Notes: generated from the letters alone by a model not told the origin. Shown: positions 1-7,914, numbered from the stretch's first letter. The stretch: 64,000 nucleotides of DNA from Roseibacillus persicicus (GCF_014651675.1 NZ_BMXI01000010.1:62001-126000), one strand, 5' to 3'. Translations and numbers: made by a program.

Positions 1-414
1 GTGGGCGAGGTCGGGGGTGGGGGCGATGGCTTGTTGTAGAGGGAGGCTGGTGAGGGCGGAGAGAGTCGGGGGAGTGTTTTTTTTCCAGCCTAAGAGCAGG
101 GTGTCGGGGCGAGTGACTTCGAGGTCGGGGGAGAGGTTGCGGGCGACGTGAAGTAATTCTTGGCGAAGGAGGATTTCGTTCTCAGGTTTGGGTTCAAGGA
201 TTTGTAAGGTTGGGCAGCGGGCCAAGGCTCGTGGAGTGGGAATGCCGATGAAGAGCCCCCATTGCAGGGCCGCGGAATTGAGGCAGGTGAGCTGAGATTT
301 TTTTGCGGCGAGATCGTGGCCGTTGCTGAGGGCCAGGGGGTGTTCCCAAGCGTCGGGTAATCCCCAAGTCGCAGCCCGGAGGGGAAGGGCGGGGAGATGG
401 AGGGCGAGGAACAT
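1..414 (-). CDS. imuB: ImuB-like Y-family polymerase homologue (partial)
   Basis: Seen: an open frame of 138 codons runs from the ATG at 414 off the left edge. It opens FLALHLPALPLRA, then has GLFIGIPTPRALARCP, then LLRQELLHVARNLSPDLEV and TLLLGW, in the order found at the N-terminus of ImuB/DinB-type proteins. Where active Y-family polymerases have an acidic DxD-type motif near the N-terminus, this chain has none, as expected of ImuB, the non-catalytic partner that connects ImuA, the sliding clamp and DnaE2 in mutagenic repair. The gene follows imuA on the same strand after a 637-base repeat-filled gap. The rest of the gene, and probably dnaE2, would lie to the left. The assignment rests on pattern and context. 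Confidence 0.72.
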   Translation of the reverse strand, partial: MFLALHLPALPLRAATWGLPDAWEHPLALSNGHDLAAKKSQLTCLNSAALQWGLFIGIPTPRALARCPTLQILEPKPENEILLRQELLHVARNLSPDLEVTRPDTLLLGWKKNTPPTLSALTSLPLQQAIAPTPDLAH

Positions 415-470
415 GGGGGGTGGTTGTCGGTTGTCAGTTGTCAGTTGGGCAGGAGGCAGTTTTGGTTGTT

Positions 471-534
471 ATTGGGTGATTGGGTGATTGGGTGATTGGG
501 TGATTGGGTGATTGGGTGATTGGGTGATTGGGTT
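471..534. repeat. 8-bp tandem repeat, 8 units
   Basis: Eight consecutive copies of ATTGGGTG, the last ending in T, with no spacers. This is a simple-sequence tract of the kind that changes copy number by slippage. It starts 57 bases upstream of the imuB start codon. Confidence 0.95.
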
Positions 535-537
535 ATG

Positions 538-564
538 GACGTGGGACGTGGGACGTGGGACGTG
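538..564. repeat. 7-bp tandem repeat, about 4 units
   Basis: GACGTGG is repeated three times, followed by a partial fourth unit, directly after the 8-bp array. Confidence 0.9.
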
Positions 565-596
565 TTTTGTTAGAATTAGAGAAAGAGGCGTTCCGT

Positions 597-642
597 CAGC
601 CCCAACGGGGCGAAAGAGCAAAGCCCGGGGTGAAACCCCGGG
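597..642 (+). repeat. GC-rich palindromic intergenic repeat, copy A
   Basis: Begins with GCCCCAACGGGGC (599-611), itself nearly palindromic, and ends in a hairpin with a 7-bp stem CCCGGGG (624-630)/CCCCGGG (636-642) around TGAAA. A near-identical copy lies inverted at 858-901. It resembles dispersed REP-like hairpins seen in gaps of this kind of genome; I cannot check how many copies exist. Confidence 0.8.
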
Positions 643-857
643 ACAAAGGCTGAACCGATGATTGAGCGAGGTAGTGATCCGAAAGTTCTGAGGGGTGGAC
701 ACGAAGCGAGAGGAGGTTGCGTTGGGGTTGGCAGGGTTGGGTGTTGAGAGGTCGGTCGCAGGCTGGCGCTGGGGCGGGAGTTTTTGAACAGACTTCGAGA
801 AGGGGAATGAACTGTCGGATCATTGGCTCGTCTGGAATTTCTGGGTGGGTGAGATCT

Positions 858-901
858 CGGGGTTGCACCCCGGGCTTTGCTCTCTCGCCCCGTTGGGGCT
901 G
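858..901 (-). repeat. GC-rich palindromic intergenic repeat, copy B (inverted)
   Basis: The reverse complement matches copy A at 597-642 apart from a few substitutions, including the CCCCAACGGGG core and the CGGGGT...ACCCCG hairpin. The two copies face opposite directions about 215 bases apart, an arrangement seen for paired REP elements. Confidence 0.8.
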
Positions 902-950
902 GGGGAGGTTGCGGTATTTGGGCTGGGGCTGCTTGAGCTGGGGCGATTGG

Positions 951-1034
951 TCTTTGGTCTTTGGTCTTTGGTGATTGGTGATTGGTGATTGGTGATTGGT
1001 GATTGGTGATTGGTGATTGGTGATTGGTGATTGG
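951..1034. repeat. 7-bp tandem repeat, 12 units of two types
   Basis: Three copies of TCTTTGG (951-971) run directly into nine copies of TGATTGG (972-1034) in the same register. The array ends 17 bases past the imuA stop codon. The unit resembles the 8-bp unit at 471-534 but has period seven. Confidence 0.95.
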
Positions 1035-1051
1035 ATCTTCTTTCCCGGTTT

Positions 1052-1678
1052 TCATCCATGACTTGTTAGGATGGTTTGGGTTTTGAGGGGGTGGCTTTGG
1101 AGTTTGGTGAAGAGTTGGTTTCGCAGTTGGCTCAGGTCGTGGAGGGAGAAGCTGTTTTCCAATTCATATCGAGCGGCAGCGGCGGCGATGAGCGGGGCGG
1201 GAGTGAGGGCGAGAAGGGAGGTTCCCGAGCTTTCCGCCAAGGTGCGGAGGCGATACCAGGAGGAGGAGGGAATCTGACGGAGTTCGCGCAAAGGGGTGAG
1301 CGAGCAGTCGAGCAAGACGAGGGGAATGTTACCGTCGCGAACTAACAAGTCGGCGGCTTGAAGTGATTTTTTGGGATTGGCCGAACGGAGCCAGAGCAAG
1401 GGCCGTCGCGGGCGATAGGAGGCGGGGTCGAAGTGATCGCCGGGGTCGATGAGGGCGAGAGGGAGTTCGCGGTTTTCCGGTTCGTCTTCCAGTAACTGCG
1501 AAAGGAGTAAGGAGGATCCCGAAACCGAAGGTGGGGTTACCAATTCGGTAATTGTTCCCTTTGGTAACGGGGGCATTCCCCGGAGTTGGTAGCTTTCCGC
1601 TGCCGGGCGATCCTCGTGCGCAGCCGGAAAACGCTCGCGCAATTGGCGGCGCAGCTCGGAAATGGGCACGGCAGACAT
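1052..1678 (-). CDS. imuA: ImuA-like SOS mutagenesis protein
   Basis: A 208-residue protein with the layout of ImuA/SulA-like RecA-fold proteins: a basic N-terminal helix (ISELRRQLRERFP), then LPKGTITELVTP where relatives have the P-loop-like GxxTEL turn, a strand LPLALIDPGDHFDP, then RPLLWLRSANPKKSLQAADL, the usual 'hWhR...dALWA.E..LR' region. Known: ImuA works with ImuB and DnaE2 in damage-induced mutagenic DNA synthesis. The start is the ATG at 1678, and the LexA-type palindrome at 1680-1693 lies immediately before it, leaving no room for a Shine-Dalgarno site, so the mRNA may be leaderless or the true start may be internal. imuB follows on the same strand. Confidence 0.78.
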   Translation of the reverse strand: MSAVPISELRRQLRERFPAAHEDRPAAESYQLRGMPPLPKGTITELVTPPSVSGSSLLLSQLLEDEPENRELPLALIDPGDHFDPASYRPRRPLLWLRSANPKKSLQAADLLVRDGNIPLVLLDCSLTPLRELRQIPSSSWYRLRTLAESSGTSLLALTPAPLIAAAAARYELENSFSLHDLSQLRNQLFTKLQSHPLKTQTILTSHG

Positions 1679-1679
1679 G

Positions 1680-1693
1680 TGTTCAAAAGAACA
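1680..1693. promoter_or_regulatory. LexA-type SOS operator
   Basis: A perfect 14-bp palindrome, TGTTC-AAAA-GAACA. The arrangement TGTTC-N4-GAACA is the one I recall being described for the Verrucomicrobia LexA protein. It lies one base upstream of the imuA start codon, and imuA-imuB is a typical SOS operon, so binding here would block transcription. No second copy of this arrangement was noticed in the window. Confidence 0.82.
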
Positions 1694-1938
1694 TTTAAAG
1701 AGGGGGTAGTCAAGAGGATTTCAAGGGGGGAGTTGCTTTGAAATTGGACCAGGATTGATGAGATAGATTAGATTTGGGTGGCCGAATTGAGAAGGGGGCT
1801 TGGCAATAAGCTGGGGTTGTTTATTGGAGCGGTGGGGGCTGGGTTCGTTTCCGCTTGGTTAGGGCCCGGGTGTGTTGGGCCTGTGATTTCGTGACGACTG
1901 AAGTCGACACTCCGTGACGGTGTTAGGTGGGGGGCGCG

Positions 1939-2943
1939 CTAGAGGCCGGGTAGTTGCGTTTTGCCCAATTCTTCTTCGATGATCGCTTCGCAGATGCGGA
2001 TCTGTTCTTGTCTGCGTTTGCGGGCTTCGGCGGCGAGGACCTGGAGGCCGTCGACGTCGTAAAGATAGACTTCGTCGATGTCACCGACGAGGGGATCGAT
2101 GTCGCGGGGGACGGCGATGTCGACCATTAGAATGGGGCGGTATTTGCGGCGGCGGCGCACCTTTTCGATGTGCTCGGGCTTGATCACGTGGTGGGGCGCG
2201 CCGGTGGAGGAGATGATGATGTCGACCTTTTGCAAGGACTCTTCCCAATCGTCGAAGCGGATGGCAGAACCCCCCATTTCGTCGGCGAGCGCGACGGCTT
2301 TGTCGTAGGAACGGTTGGTGACGAACATGCTGTGTGCGCCGCGCGAAAGGAGGGACTGGGCCGTGGTGCGCGACATTTCGCCCGCCCCAATGACCATGAC
2401 CTGGGAGTCCCGCAGGTGGCCGAAAATCTTTTCCGCCAAGTCGACCGCGACACTGCCGACCGAAGTCTGGCCTTCCTGAATGCCGGTGGAGTTGCGCACT
2501 TTTTTCCCGACCGAAAAGGCGCGCTGAAAGAGTCGGTTGAGGACCCCACCGGTGACTCCGGCTTCCAGTGCGGCGGCATAGCCTTTCTTCACTTGGCCAA
2601 AGATTTCGGTTTCGCCGAGGACCATGGAGTCCAGTCCACTGACCACGCGGCAGAGGTGGAAGGCGGCTTCGCGAGCGTGCTTTTCGTAAAAATGCTCGTC
2701 GGTGGTGAGCCCGAAGCGGGTCTGCAGGTGGTCGGCGAGGGCGACGGCGGCAGCCTCGATGGACTCGGCAGCGAGGTAGAACTCGGTGCGGTTGCAGGTC
2801 GAGATCACGACCCCTTCCGCGATGGTGTCACAGGCGACCAGCGCGGTGGATTCCTCCCCGAGGTGGGTGTTGGCGATGGAGACTTTTTCCCGTAGCTCGA
2901 CGGGAGCGGTCTCGTGGTTCAGGCCCAAGCAGAAGAGTTTCAT
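1939..2943 (-). CDS. hemA: Glutamyl-tRNA reductase, short form
   Basis: Reduces glutamyl-tRNA(Glu) to glutamate-1-semialdehyde with NADPH, the first step of C5-pathway tetrapyrrole synthesis. Start chosen at the ATG at 2943 because MKLFCLGLNHETAPVELREK is the family's N-terminus. Seen: catalytic Cys50 in STCNRTEFY, the GLDSMVLGETEIFGQVKKGY block, a Rossmann NADPH site (MVIGAGEM) and PILMVDIAVPRDIDP. At 334 residues it is about 80-90 shorter than the E. coli enzyme. It stops soon after entering the long spinal helix (AEARKRRQEQIRICEAIIEE), so the C-terminal dimerisation domain is missing. It lies 10 bases after a HemX/CcsA-like membrane protein gene, on the same strand. Confidence 0.95.
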   Translation of the reverse strand: MKLFCLGLNHETAPVELREKVSIANTHLGEESTALVACDTIAEGVVISTCNRTEFYLAAESIEAAAVALADHLQTRFGLTTDEHFYEKHAREAAFHLCRVVSGLDSMVLGETEIFGQVKKGYAAALEAGVTGGVLNRLFQRAFSVGKKVRNSTGIQEGQTSVGSVAVDLAEKIFGHLRDSQVMVIGAGEMSRTTAQSLLSRGAHSMFVTNRSYDKAVALADEMGGSAIRFDDWEESLQKVDIIISSTGAPHHVIKPEHIEKVRRRRKYRPILMVDIAVPRDIDPLVGDIDEVYLYDVDGLQVLAAEARKRRQEQIRICEAIIEEELGKTQLPGL

Positions 2944-2953
2944 GGTCGTGCTG

Positions 2954-3721
2954 CTAGAGGATGCCAAAGGCGAAGATGGAGACGAGGAAGAGGACCACCG
3001 ATGAGAAGGCGAGCTTGTGGGGGGGCAAACCGCGAACGTAGGCGAGGGAGACCAGAACCGCATAAGCGATCCAGACAATCGAGGCGACCACGAGGTGGAC
3101 GTTGAAGCCCAAGTTCGGCGTCAGGAAGCCGGCCACGATCCCAATGGTGAGAATGACGAGGCCGATCAGCAACAGGCGTTTGGTGGAGTCGATGAGGTTG
3201 TGGACCGAGGGGAGGTTGTTGAAGAGGTTGCCGGTGAGCTTCTTCTCCTTCAGCAAGTGGTCGAGAATCACGAACATGATGCCCGAGACGGCCGCGAGGG
3301 TGAGGGAGCCGAAGGAGAGGACGGAAAGGGCGGCATGAGCCTCGCGCCAGGCATCGGTGCTTTCGACGTGCGGGGGATTGGGCGTCATGAGCTCCGGGAT
3401 GAGAGCGATGAGCTGCAGAATCACCACCAGAGGGGCGGTGAAAAGGCCGAGCAGGGACAGGCGATAGGTCGGGCCGACCATCAGGTAGAAGAGAACGAGG
3501 GACCAGGAGAGAAAGGCCAGAATTTCGCCCGGGTCGGAGAGAGGGCAGGCGCCTCGCATCTCGCCCCGCAGACCGAGAGCCATCAATTGGGCGATAAAGG
3601 TGAGGCCCAGCAGGGGCAAAGTCCATCGGCTGCGGTGCCCGCCGAGAAGGGAGCGCCAGGCGTTAACAGCCGCAAAGGCAGCGAAGGCGGTAGCAAGGGC
3701 AAGAAGCCAGCGTTCGGTCAT
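2954..3721 (-). CDS. HemX/CcsA-like cytochrome c assembly membrane protein
   Basis: A 255-residue integral membrane protein with about eight hydrophobic helices, resembling the cytochrome c assembly family (CcsA/CcmC/HemX). A central HAALSVLSFGSLTLAAVSG helix carries a histidine where relatives bind haem, and a second histidine lies in SVHNLIDSTKRL. The WWD tryptophan-rich loop typical of true haem lyases is not evident, which favours the HemX-type subgroup. Known: HemX-like proteins are often encoded beside hemA, and in Bacillus HemX affects HemA level. Here hemA follows after 10 bases, so co-transcription is likely. The exact role is inferred. Confidence 0.75.
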   Translation of the reverse strand: MTERWLLALATAFAAFAAVNAWRSLLGGHRSRWTLPLLGLTFIAQLMALGLRGEMRGACPLSDPGEILAFLSWSLVLFYLMVGPTYRLSLLGLFTAPLVVILQLIALIPELMTPNPPHVESTDAWREAHAALSVLSFGSLTLAAVSGIMFVILDHLLKEKKLTGNLFNNLPSVHNLIDSTKRLLLIGLVILTIGIVAGFLTPNLGFNVHLVVASIVWIAYAVLVSLAYVRGLPPHKLAFSSVVLFLVSIFAFGIL

Positions 3722-3742
3722 GGGTAAAGGCGCTAGGAGGGG

Positions 3743-3946
3743 TTAGTCGAGACTGAGGGAGGGTTTTCCCTGCGTCCGATACTGGGCGCGTCGCTCTCTT
3801 TTCTCACGAGAGTCACTGTAGTAGTGATCGTCTTTGTCGCGATCATAGCCAAAAAGACCTTCGACGGCGGATTCCGCAATGGCAGCGCAACTGGTTAGGA
3901 AAAAGGGCAGAGCCATCGAGCAGGAGAGTAAGAGAATTCTTTTCAT
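3743..3946 (-). CDS. Small lipoprotein
   Basis: A 67-residue protein with a lipoprotein signal (MKRILLLSCSMALPFFLTSC, lipobox LTSC). The mature part is short and charged with many Asp, Arg and Tyr, and no domain is recognised. It is first in line with the HemX-like gene (21-base gap) and hemA, so it probably belongs to that transcript. Function unknown. Confidence 0.6.
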   Translation of the reverse strand: MKRILLLSCSMALPFFLTSCAAIAESAVEGLFGYDRDKDDHYYSDSREKRERRAQYRTQGKPSLSLD

Positions 3947-4071
3947 CCGAAGGGCGAGGGAGCGAAGCTAACATGGCGCGAAGTTAGGTGCAACCGATGG
4001 AAGCGATTAGATTTCAGTCCTCACTGGTGAACTCTCTTTAGCGTTTTGGGATGGGGAGGAGGCTGCTAGGG

Positions 4072-6021
4072 ATGGAGGTGATGACCCCTTCCTACCCCGA
4101 CTATCCCACCGCATTGCGCGAGGTCTTCGGCTTTGATTCCTTGCGTGGGGGGCAGCAGGAAGTGGTGGAGACTTTGTTGGAGGGGCGCTCGGCCCTGGCG
4201 ATTTTTCCCACCGGGGGTGGCAAGAGCCTGTGTTATCAGTTGCCGGCGCTGATGTGGCCGGGATTGACTCTGGTGGTCTCGCCCCTGATGGCATTGATGC
4301 GCGAGCAGGTCGATGTGTTGCGGGGACGGGGAGTGGCGGCGGAGCGGTTGGACAGCTCGCTGGATAGGGACGAAGTGCAGGAAGTCTATCGCAAGCTGGG
4401 CGCGGGGGAGATTCAGCTGCTCTACGTGGCGCCCGAGCGTTTTGCCAACGAGCGCTTCCGGAATGCGCTCAAGGGAAGCTCCATCGAGCTGCTTGCGGTG
4501 GATGAAGCCCACTGTATCTCGGAGTGGGGCCATAATTTTCGACCCGATTATCTGAAGCTGGCGGAAGCGGCGGTCCAGTTCGGGATCAAGCGTTGTCTGG
4601 CCCTCACCGCGACCGCGACCCCCGAGGTGGCCAAGGATATTCAGAGGGCCTTCGGGATTGCGAAGGAAGACGCGGTGCAGACCGGTTTTCGCCGCGAGAA
4701 CCTGGCGCTCCATGTCACCCCGTGTTCCTTGGCCGAAAGAGACGAGCTGATTGCGGAAAGAGTCGCGGCCACCGAGGGCCCGGCCATTGTCTATGTGACG
4801 CTGCAGCAGACCGCCGAGATAGTCTCGGGGATTCTTCAGCGGGCGGGGATTTCCGCACGGGCCTACCATGCGGGGATGCGGGCGGAGGCTCGCGAAGAAG
4901 TTCAAAGCGGCTTCATGGAGGATAAAGTGCGTGTCGTGGTAGCCACCATCGCCTTCGGGATGGGGATCGACAAAAGCGGGATTCGTGCGGTCTTTCACTA
5001 CAACCTGCCCAAGACCTTGGAGAATTATGTGCAAGAGGTCGGACGGGCGGGGCGTGATGGCCAGCCAGCCCACTGCGAGGTGCTCGCCTGTCTGAATGAC
5101 CTCATCGTCTTGGAGAATTTCATCTATGGAGACACTCCCGACCAAAAGGCGATCAAGAGCGTGGCCGAACACGTTCTCCTGGTAGGGGAGCATTTTGACC
5201 TCAGTCTCTACGACCTCAGCCGCAGCTGTGACGTCAAGCCCGTGGTGATGGAGACCTTTTTGGCCTATCTCGAGCTGGAGGGCTGGATTGAGGCCTTGGG
5301 AGCCTTTTACGCTGAGCGGGCGGTGCGTTTTCTCCGTGGGCAGGCGCAGACTCTCTCCGGACACAGCCCGGAGCGGCAGGAATTCTTGCAAAAGCTCTTC
5401 GTGACTGGTCGGGAAGGCCGTAGCTGGTTGTCGTTCTCGCTGGAGGACTCGGCAAATACGCTCGGGGAGCCTGTCGACAAAATCGCCAAGACCTTCGATT
5501 GGCTCGAGTCCCATGGCGACATCATCGTGAAACCCTCCAAGGTCCGCAAACGCTACCGCCGCTTGAAGGAGGCGAATGCGACCATCGTGCGTGAGCTTGC
5601 AGAGAAAATGGCCCGAGTCTTCACCGGACGGGAAGAACGCGATGTCGCCCGCCTCGAGAGTGTCGTTGACTTTCTGGGAGAGACCGAGTGCCTCACGACC
5701 CACCTCTTGGGTTACTTCGGAGAGAAAGATGCTGAGCGTTGTGGAAAGTGTAGCGCGTGTCTCGGCCTGGCCCAGCCTTTGCCGGAGAGAGCCTATCCGG
5801 AGCTCAGTTTGGAAGATTTGGAACTGATTCAAACTCTGATGGCAGAGCGGCAGGCGGCTTTGCGAAATCCGAAACAGATGGCTCGCTTTCTGTGCGGAAT
5901 TGCCAGTCCGGCGAGTGCAGGAACGGGTCTCAAGAGGCATCGAGCCTTCGGGATTTTCGCAGATTTGCCCTTTCAGGAGGTATTTCTTGCGGTGGAAGCA
6001 CTTGGGAATCGACGAATATAA
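4072..6021 (+). CDS. recQ: ATP-dependent DNA helicase RecQ
   Basis: A 3'-5' superfamily 2 helicase for recombination and fork repair. Seen: motif 0 FDSLRGGQQEVV, Walker A TGGGKS (47-52), DEAH (144-147) followed by the aromatic-rich loop HCISEWGHNFRPDY, motif VI VGRAGRDG, and a zinc-binding C-terminal region (Cys in ETECL, then CGKCSACLG). No HRDC domain is evident; the tail YPELSLEDLELIQTLM onward is a different C-terminal module ending in EALGNRRI. Start: an ATG exists at 4051, but 4072 is preferred because GGGGAGGAGG lies nine bases before it. It is divergent from the lipoprotein-hemA operon. Confidence 0.93.
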   Translation: MEVMTPSYPDYPTALREVFGFDSLRGGQQEVVETLLEGRSALAIFPTGGGKSLCYQLPALMWPGLTLVVSPLMALMREQVDVLRGRGVAAERLDSSLDRDEVQEVYRKLGAGEIQLLYVAPERFANERFRNALKGSSIELLAVDEAHCISEWGHNFRPDYLKLAEAAVQFGIKRCLALTATATPEVAKDIQRAFGIAKEDAVQTGFRRENLALHVTPCSLAERDELIAERVAATEGPAIVYVTLQQTAEIVSGILQRAGISARAYHAGMRAEAREEVQSGFMEDKVRVVVATIAFGMGIDKSGIRAVFHYNLPKTLENYVQEVGRAGRDGQPAHCEVLACLNDLIVLENFIYGDTPDQKAIKSVAEHVLLVGEHFDLSLYDLSRSCDVKPVVMETFLAYLELEGWIEALGAFYAERAVRFLRGQAQTLSGHSPERQEFLQKLFVTGREGRSWLSFSLEDSANTLGEPVDKIAKTFDWLESHGDIIVKPSKVRKRYRRLKEANATIVRELAEKMARVFTGREERDVARLESVVDFLGETECLTTHLLGYFGEKDAERCGKCSACLGLAQPLPERAYPELSLEDLELIQTLMAERQAALRNPKQMARFLCGIASPASAGTGLKRHRAFGIFADLPFQEVFLAVEALGNRRI

Positions 6022-6363
6022 AGGCCGGTTTTCGCCCTTTGTTCTTCAAAGATGGGCTCCCAATCGGGGTGAGAAGGCCTCTGTTTTTTCTCGGGAGAGT
6101 TCGTGTGGTTGGCTCTTAACTCTCTGTTTTTCAGCTTATTGCTCTTCTTTTTGAGAGGAAGTTGACTGGGAGAAATTATTTAAGATTAATTAAATGTCAT
6201 GATATTTAGAACCTTAATCTTATAAAATTAATAAGAGCGCGTTATTAAGAATTTATAAAAACTACTTCCCTTTCCGGATAATTTTTATAAAACAGATGTG
6301 GCCTTTGGAACGAAACACTGCTCTAAAGCGCCGAACACCCGTTCAACCCGTTCACCCTGTTTA
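6022..6363. other. AT-rich intergenic region before the sugar transferase
   Basis: 342 bases without a credible gene. About 6176-6296 is strikingly AT-rich, with TTAAGATTAATTAAATG and several TTATAAAA-like blocks, in a GC-rich neighbourhood. A possible sigma-70 promoter is listed separately. No clear terminator for recQ is visible. Confidence 0.7.
6162..6190 (+). promoter_or_regulatory. Possible sigma-70 type promoter
   Basis: TTGACT at 6162-6167 and ATTAAT at 6185-6190 are separated by 17 bases, about 170 bases upstream of the sugar transferase start. The -10 match is only four of six, and other A/T-rich hexamers lie nearby, so this is a weak call. Confidence 0.3.
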
Positions 6364-7857
6364 ATGAATTCTGCGAAAATTGTTCCCTTCGAGGCCGCGT
6401 GTCCCGAACCCGAGGAGAAGCCGCTCTATGAGCTTCGGTCTCGGAAGCGGCCGGGCATGGCTCATCAGAAGTTAGTCGTCACCAGCTTCATGGGCGATCT
6501 GTTGGCGATCATCCTGGCGCTTTGTGTGGGCTATCTCATCCGTTTTGAAACCGTTTTGGGCTCGATTGGAGTCGAAGACTTGAGCCTGACGTTGAAAAGT
6601 TACGTTGGGCACTTGGTCTTTGGAACCGTGGTGATGATGGCTCTGGCGATCAACTATCGTCTCTATGACCCCAAGCGCTTTTTGACCTTCCGTCCAATGG
6701 TGAAAGCGATCTTTCAGGTCTGTGTTTCCTGGTCTGTTCTTTTCCTTTCGTTGGCTCTGGTGCTGAAGATTGACCCTGCGATTAGCCGGATTTATTGCGT
6801 AGTTGCCGGCAATGCTGCGATGGTGGCCCTTTTGGGATGGCGCTATGTTTTCCACACCGTCATTCGCTCTTGTGCATGGGGCAAAGCGCTTCGCCAGAAA
6901 GTCGTATTCCTCGGATGGAACGAGGAGTGTGAGGCCGCTGTGAGCCGCATGACTGGTGGAAGCACGGAGTTGATTCAGGTCGCTGGAGTGATTCGCCCGC
7001 AGGACGGCAAGTTCGAAAGCGAGCCTCCATTCAATGTTCCGGTTCTGGGTGAGTTCGCGGACTTGCGTCAGGCGATTCGCGCTGAAGACGCTGACATGCT
7101 TATCGCCGTTAACGGGGCCGCTGACCGTGTTACTTTGATGGAGGTTTCCGAAATCTGTGGTCGCGAGTTCATCGATTTCAAGCTGGTTCCGAGTTGCTTC
7201 CAGGTTCTTGTTTCCAGCCTCAAGCTCGAGACCGTCAACGGCATGCCACTTCTCGGAGTGGGCCAGCTTCCTCTTCACCATGCCTTGAACAGCATCATCA
7301 AGCGTGCCTTCGATATCGTGGGAGCACTTGCTGGTCTCGCAATCTTTGGCCCAGTGATTGGTCTTTTCATGGCCATGGTGCGTGCCGAATCCAAGGGACC
7401 CCTCATCTACAAGCAGGTTCGCCTTGGATTGGACGGAAAGCCCTTTGAAATCCTGAAAATTCGCAGCATGAAAATCGACGCCGAGGCCAGTGGTTCTCCC
7501 GGTTGGACCGTCAAGGACGACCCTCGCTGCCTGAAGGTCGGAGCCTTCATGCGCCGTTGGAACATCGACGAGCTGCCTCAGTTCTGGAACGTTCTTCGTG
7601 GCGACATGAGCCTGGTCGGTCCTCGTCCCGAACGCCCTGAGTTGATTCAGGACTTCAAAGAAGAAATTCCGCACTACAACTTGCGCCACAACATCAAGCC
7701 AGGCCTGACCGGCTGGGCTCAAATCAACGGCCTTCGCGGTGATACCTGCCTGAAAACCCGTATCAAGTTCGACCTCCACTACATGGAGAACTGGAACTTC
7801 CTCTGGGACCTTCGCATCATGGCCCTGACCTTCTTCAAGCGCAGCGGAGCCTGTTAA
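6364..7857 (+). CDS. Polyprenyl glycosylphosphotransferase (exopolysaccharide initiation)
   Basis: Transfers a sugar-1-phosphate to undecaprenyl phosphate at the inner membrane to start an extracellular polysaccharide repeat unit. Seen: four to five N-terminal membrane segments, a central Rossmann-like CoA_binding_3 region (KVVFLGWNEECEAAVSRM), and a C-terminal bacterial sugar transferase domain with the membrane-entry segment FDIVGALAGLAIFG, ILKIRSMK, NIDELPQFWNVLRGDMSLVG and GPRPERPE. About 497 residues, usual for WcaJ/PssY-type proteins. The ATG at 6364 is preferred; a GTG at 6298 would add 22 unremarkable residues. It is monocistronic and closed by a good terminator. Such enzymes often accompany exosortase/PEP-CTERM systems, but no exosortase is in this window. 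Confidence 0.88.
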   Translation: MNSAKIVPFEAACPEPEEKPLYELRSRKRPGMAHQKLVVTSFMGDLLAIILALCVGYLIRFETVLGSIGVEDLSLTLKSYVGHLVFGTVVMMALAINYRLYDPKRFLTFRPMVKAIFQVCVSWSVLFLSLALVLKIDPAISRIYCVVAGNAAMVALLGWRYVFHTVIRSCAWGKALRQKVVFLGWNEECEAAVSRMTGGSTELIQVAGVIRPQDGKFESEPPFNVPVLGEFADLRQAIRAEDADMLIAVNGAADRVTLMEVSEICGREFIDFKLVPSCFQVLVSSLKLETVNGMPLLGVGQLPLHHALNSIIKRAFDIVGALAGLAIFGPVIGLFMAMVRAESKGPLIYKQVRLGLDGKPFEILKIRSMKIDAEASGSPGWTVKDDPRCLKVGAFMRRWNIDELPQFWNVLRGDMSLVGPRPERPELIQDFKEEIPHYNLRHNIKPGLTGWAQINGLRGDTCLKTRIKFDLHYMENWNFLWDLRIMALTFFKRSGAC

Positions 7858-7881
7858 TCTAATCTCAAGGAACAAGTAGCA

Positions 7882-7914
7882 AAAAAGGGGCGGTCTGGGT
7901 AGGCCGCCCTTTTT
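7882..7914 (+). terminator. Rho-independent terminator after the sugar transferase
   Basis: Stem GGGCGG (7888-7893)/CCGCCC (7904-7909), extended by A:T pairs on both sides and followed by a T-tract. Confidence 0.85.

Larger units (their letters stand above)
415..1051. other. Repeat-filled imuA-imuB gap with no gene
   Basis: This 637-base stretch separates imuA from imuB. It holds three short-unit tandem arrays and two inverted copies of a GC-rich palindromic repeat, listed separately. Between 421 and 450 there is also a short degenerate run of GGTTGTC/AGTTGTC units. Open frames here on both strands are translations of the repeats (recurring NHQSPIT or ITQSPNHP) and are not credible proteins. 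I see no promoter for imuB. Confidence 0.8.

Noticed and set aside
471-1034. CRISPR-like direct repeats
   Set aside because: Units are 7-8 bases, back to back, with no spacers and no cas genes nearby.
576-1059. Apparent proteins rich in NHQSPIT or ITQSPNHP
   Set aside because: They are translations of the tandem arrays in several frames and have no sensible codon use.
2170-2895. Plus-strand frame opposite hemA
   Set aside because: Antisense of an unmistakable GluTR coding sequence.
4066-5940. Long minus-strand frame opposite recQ (624 codons)
   Set aside because: It exactly shadows recQ, shows no recognisable domain, and is a common artefact of GC-rich coding DNA.
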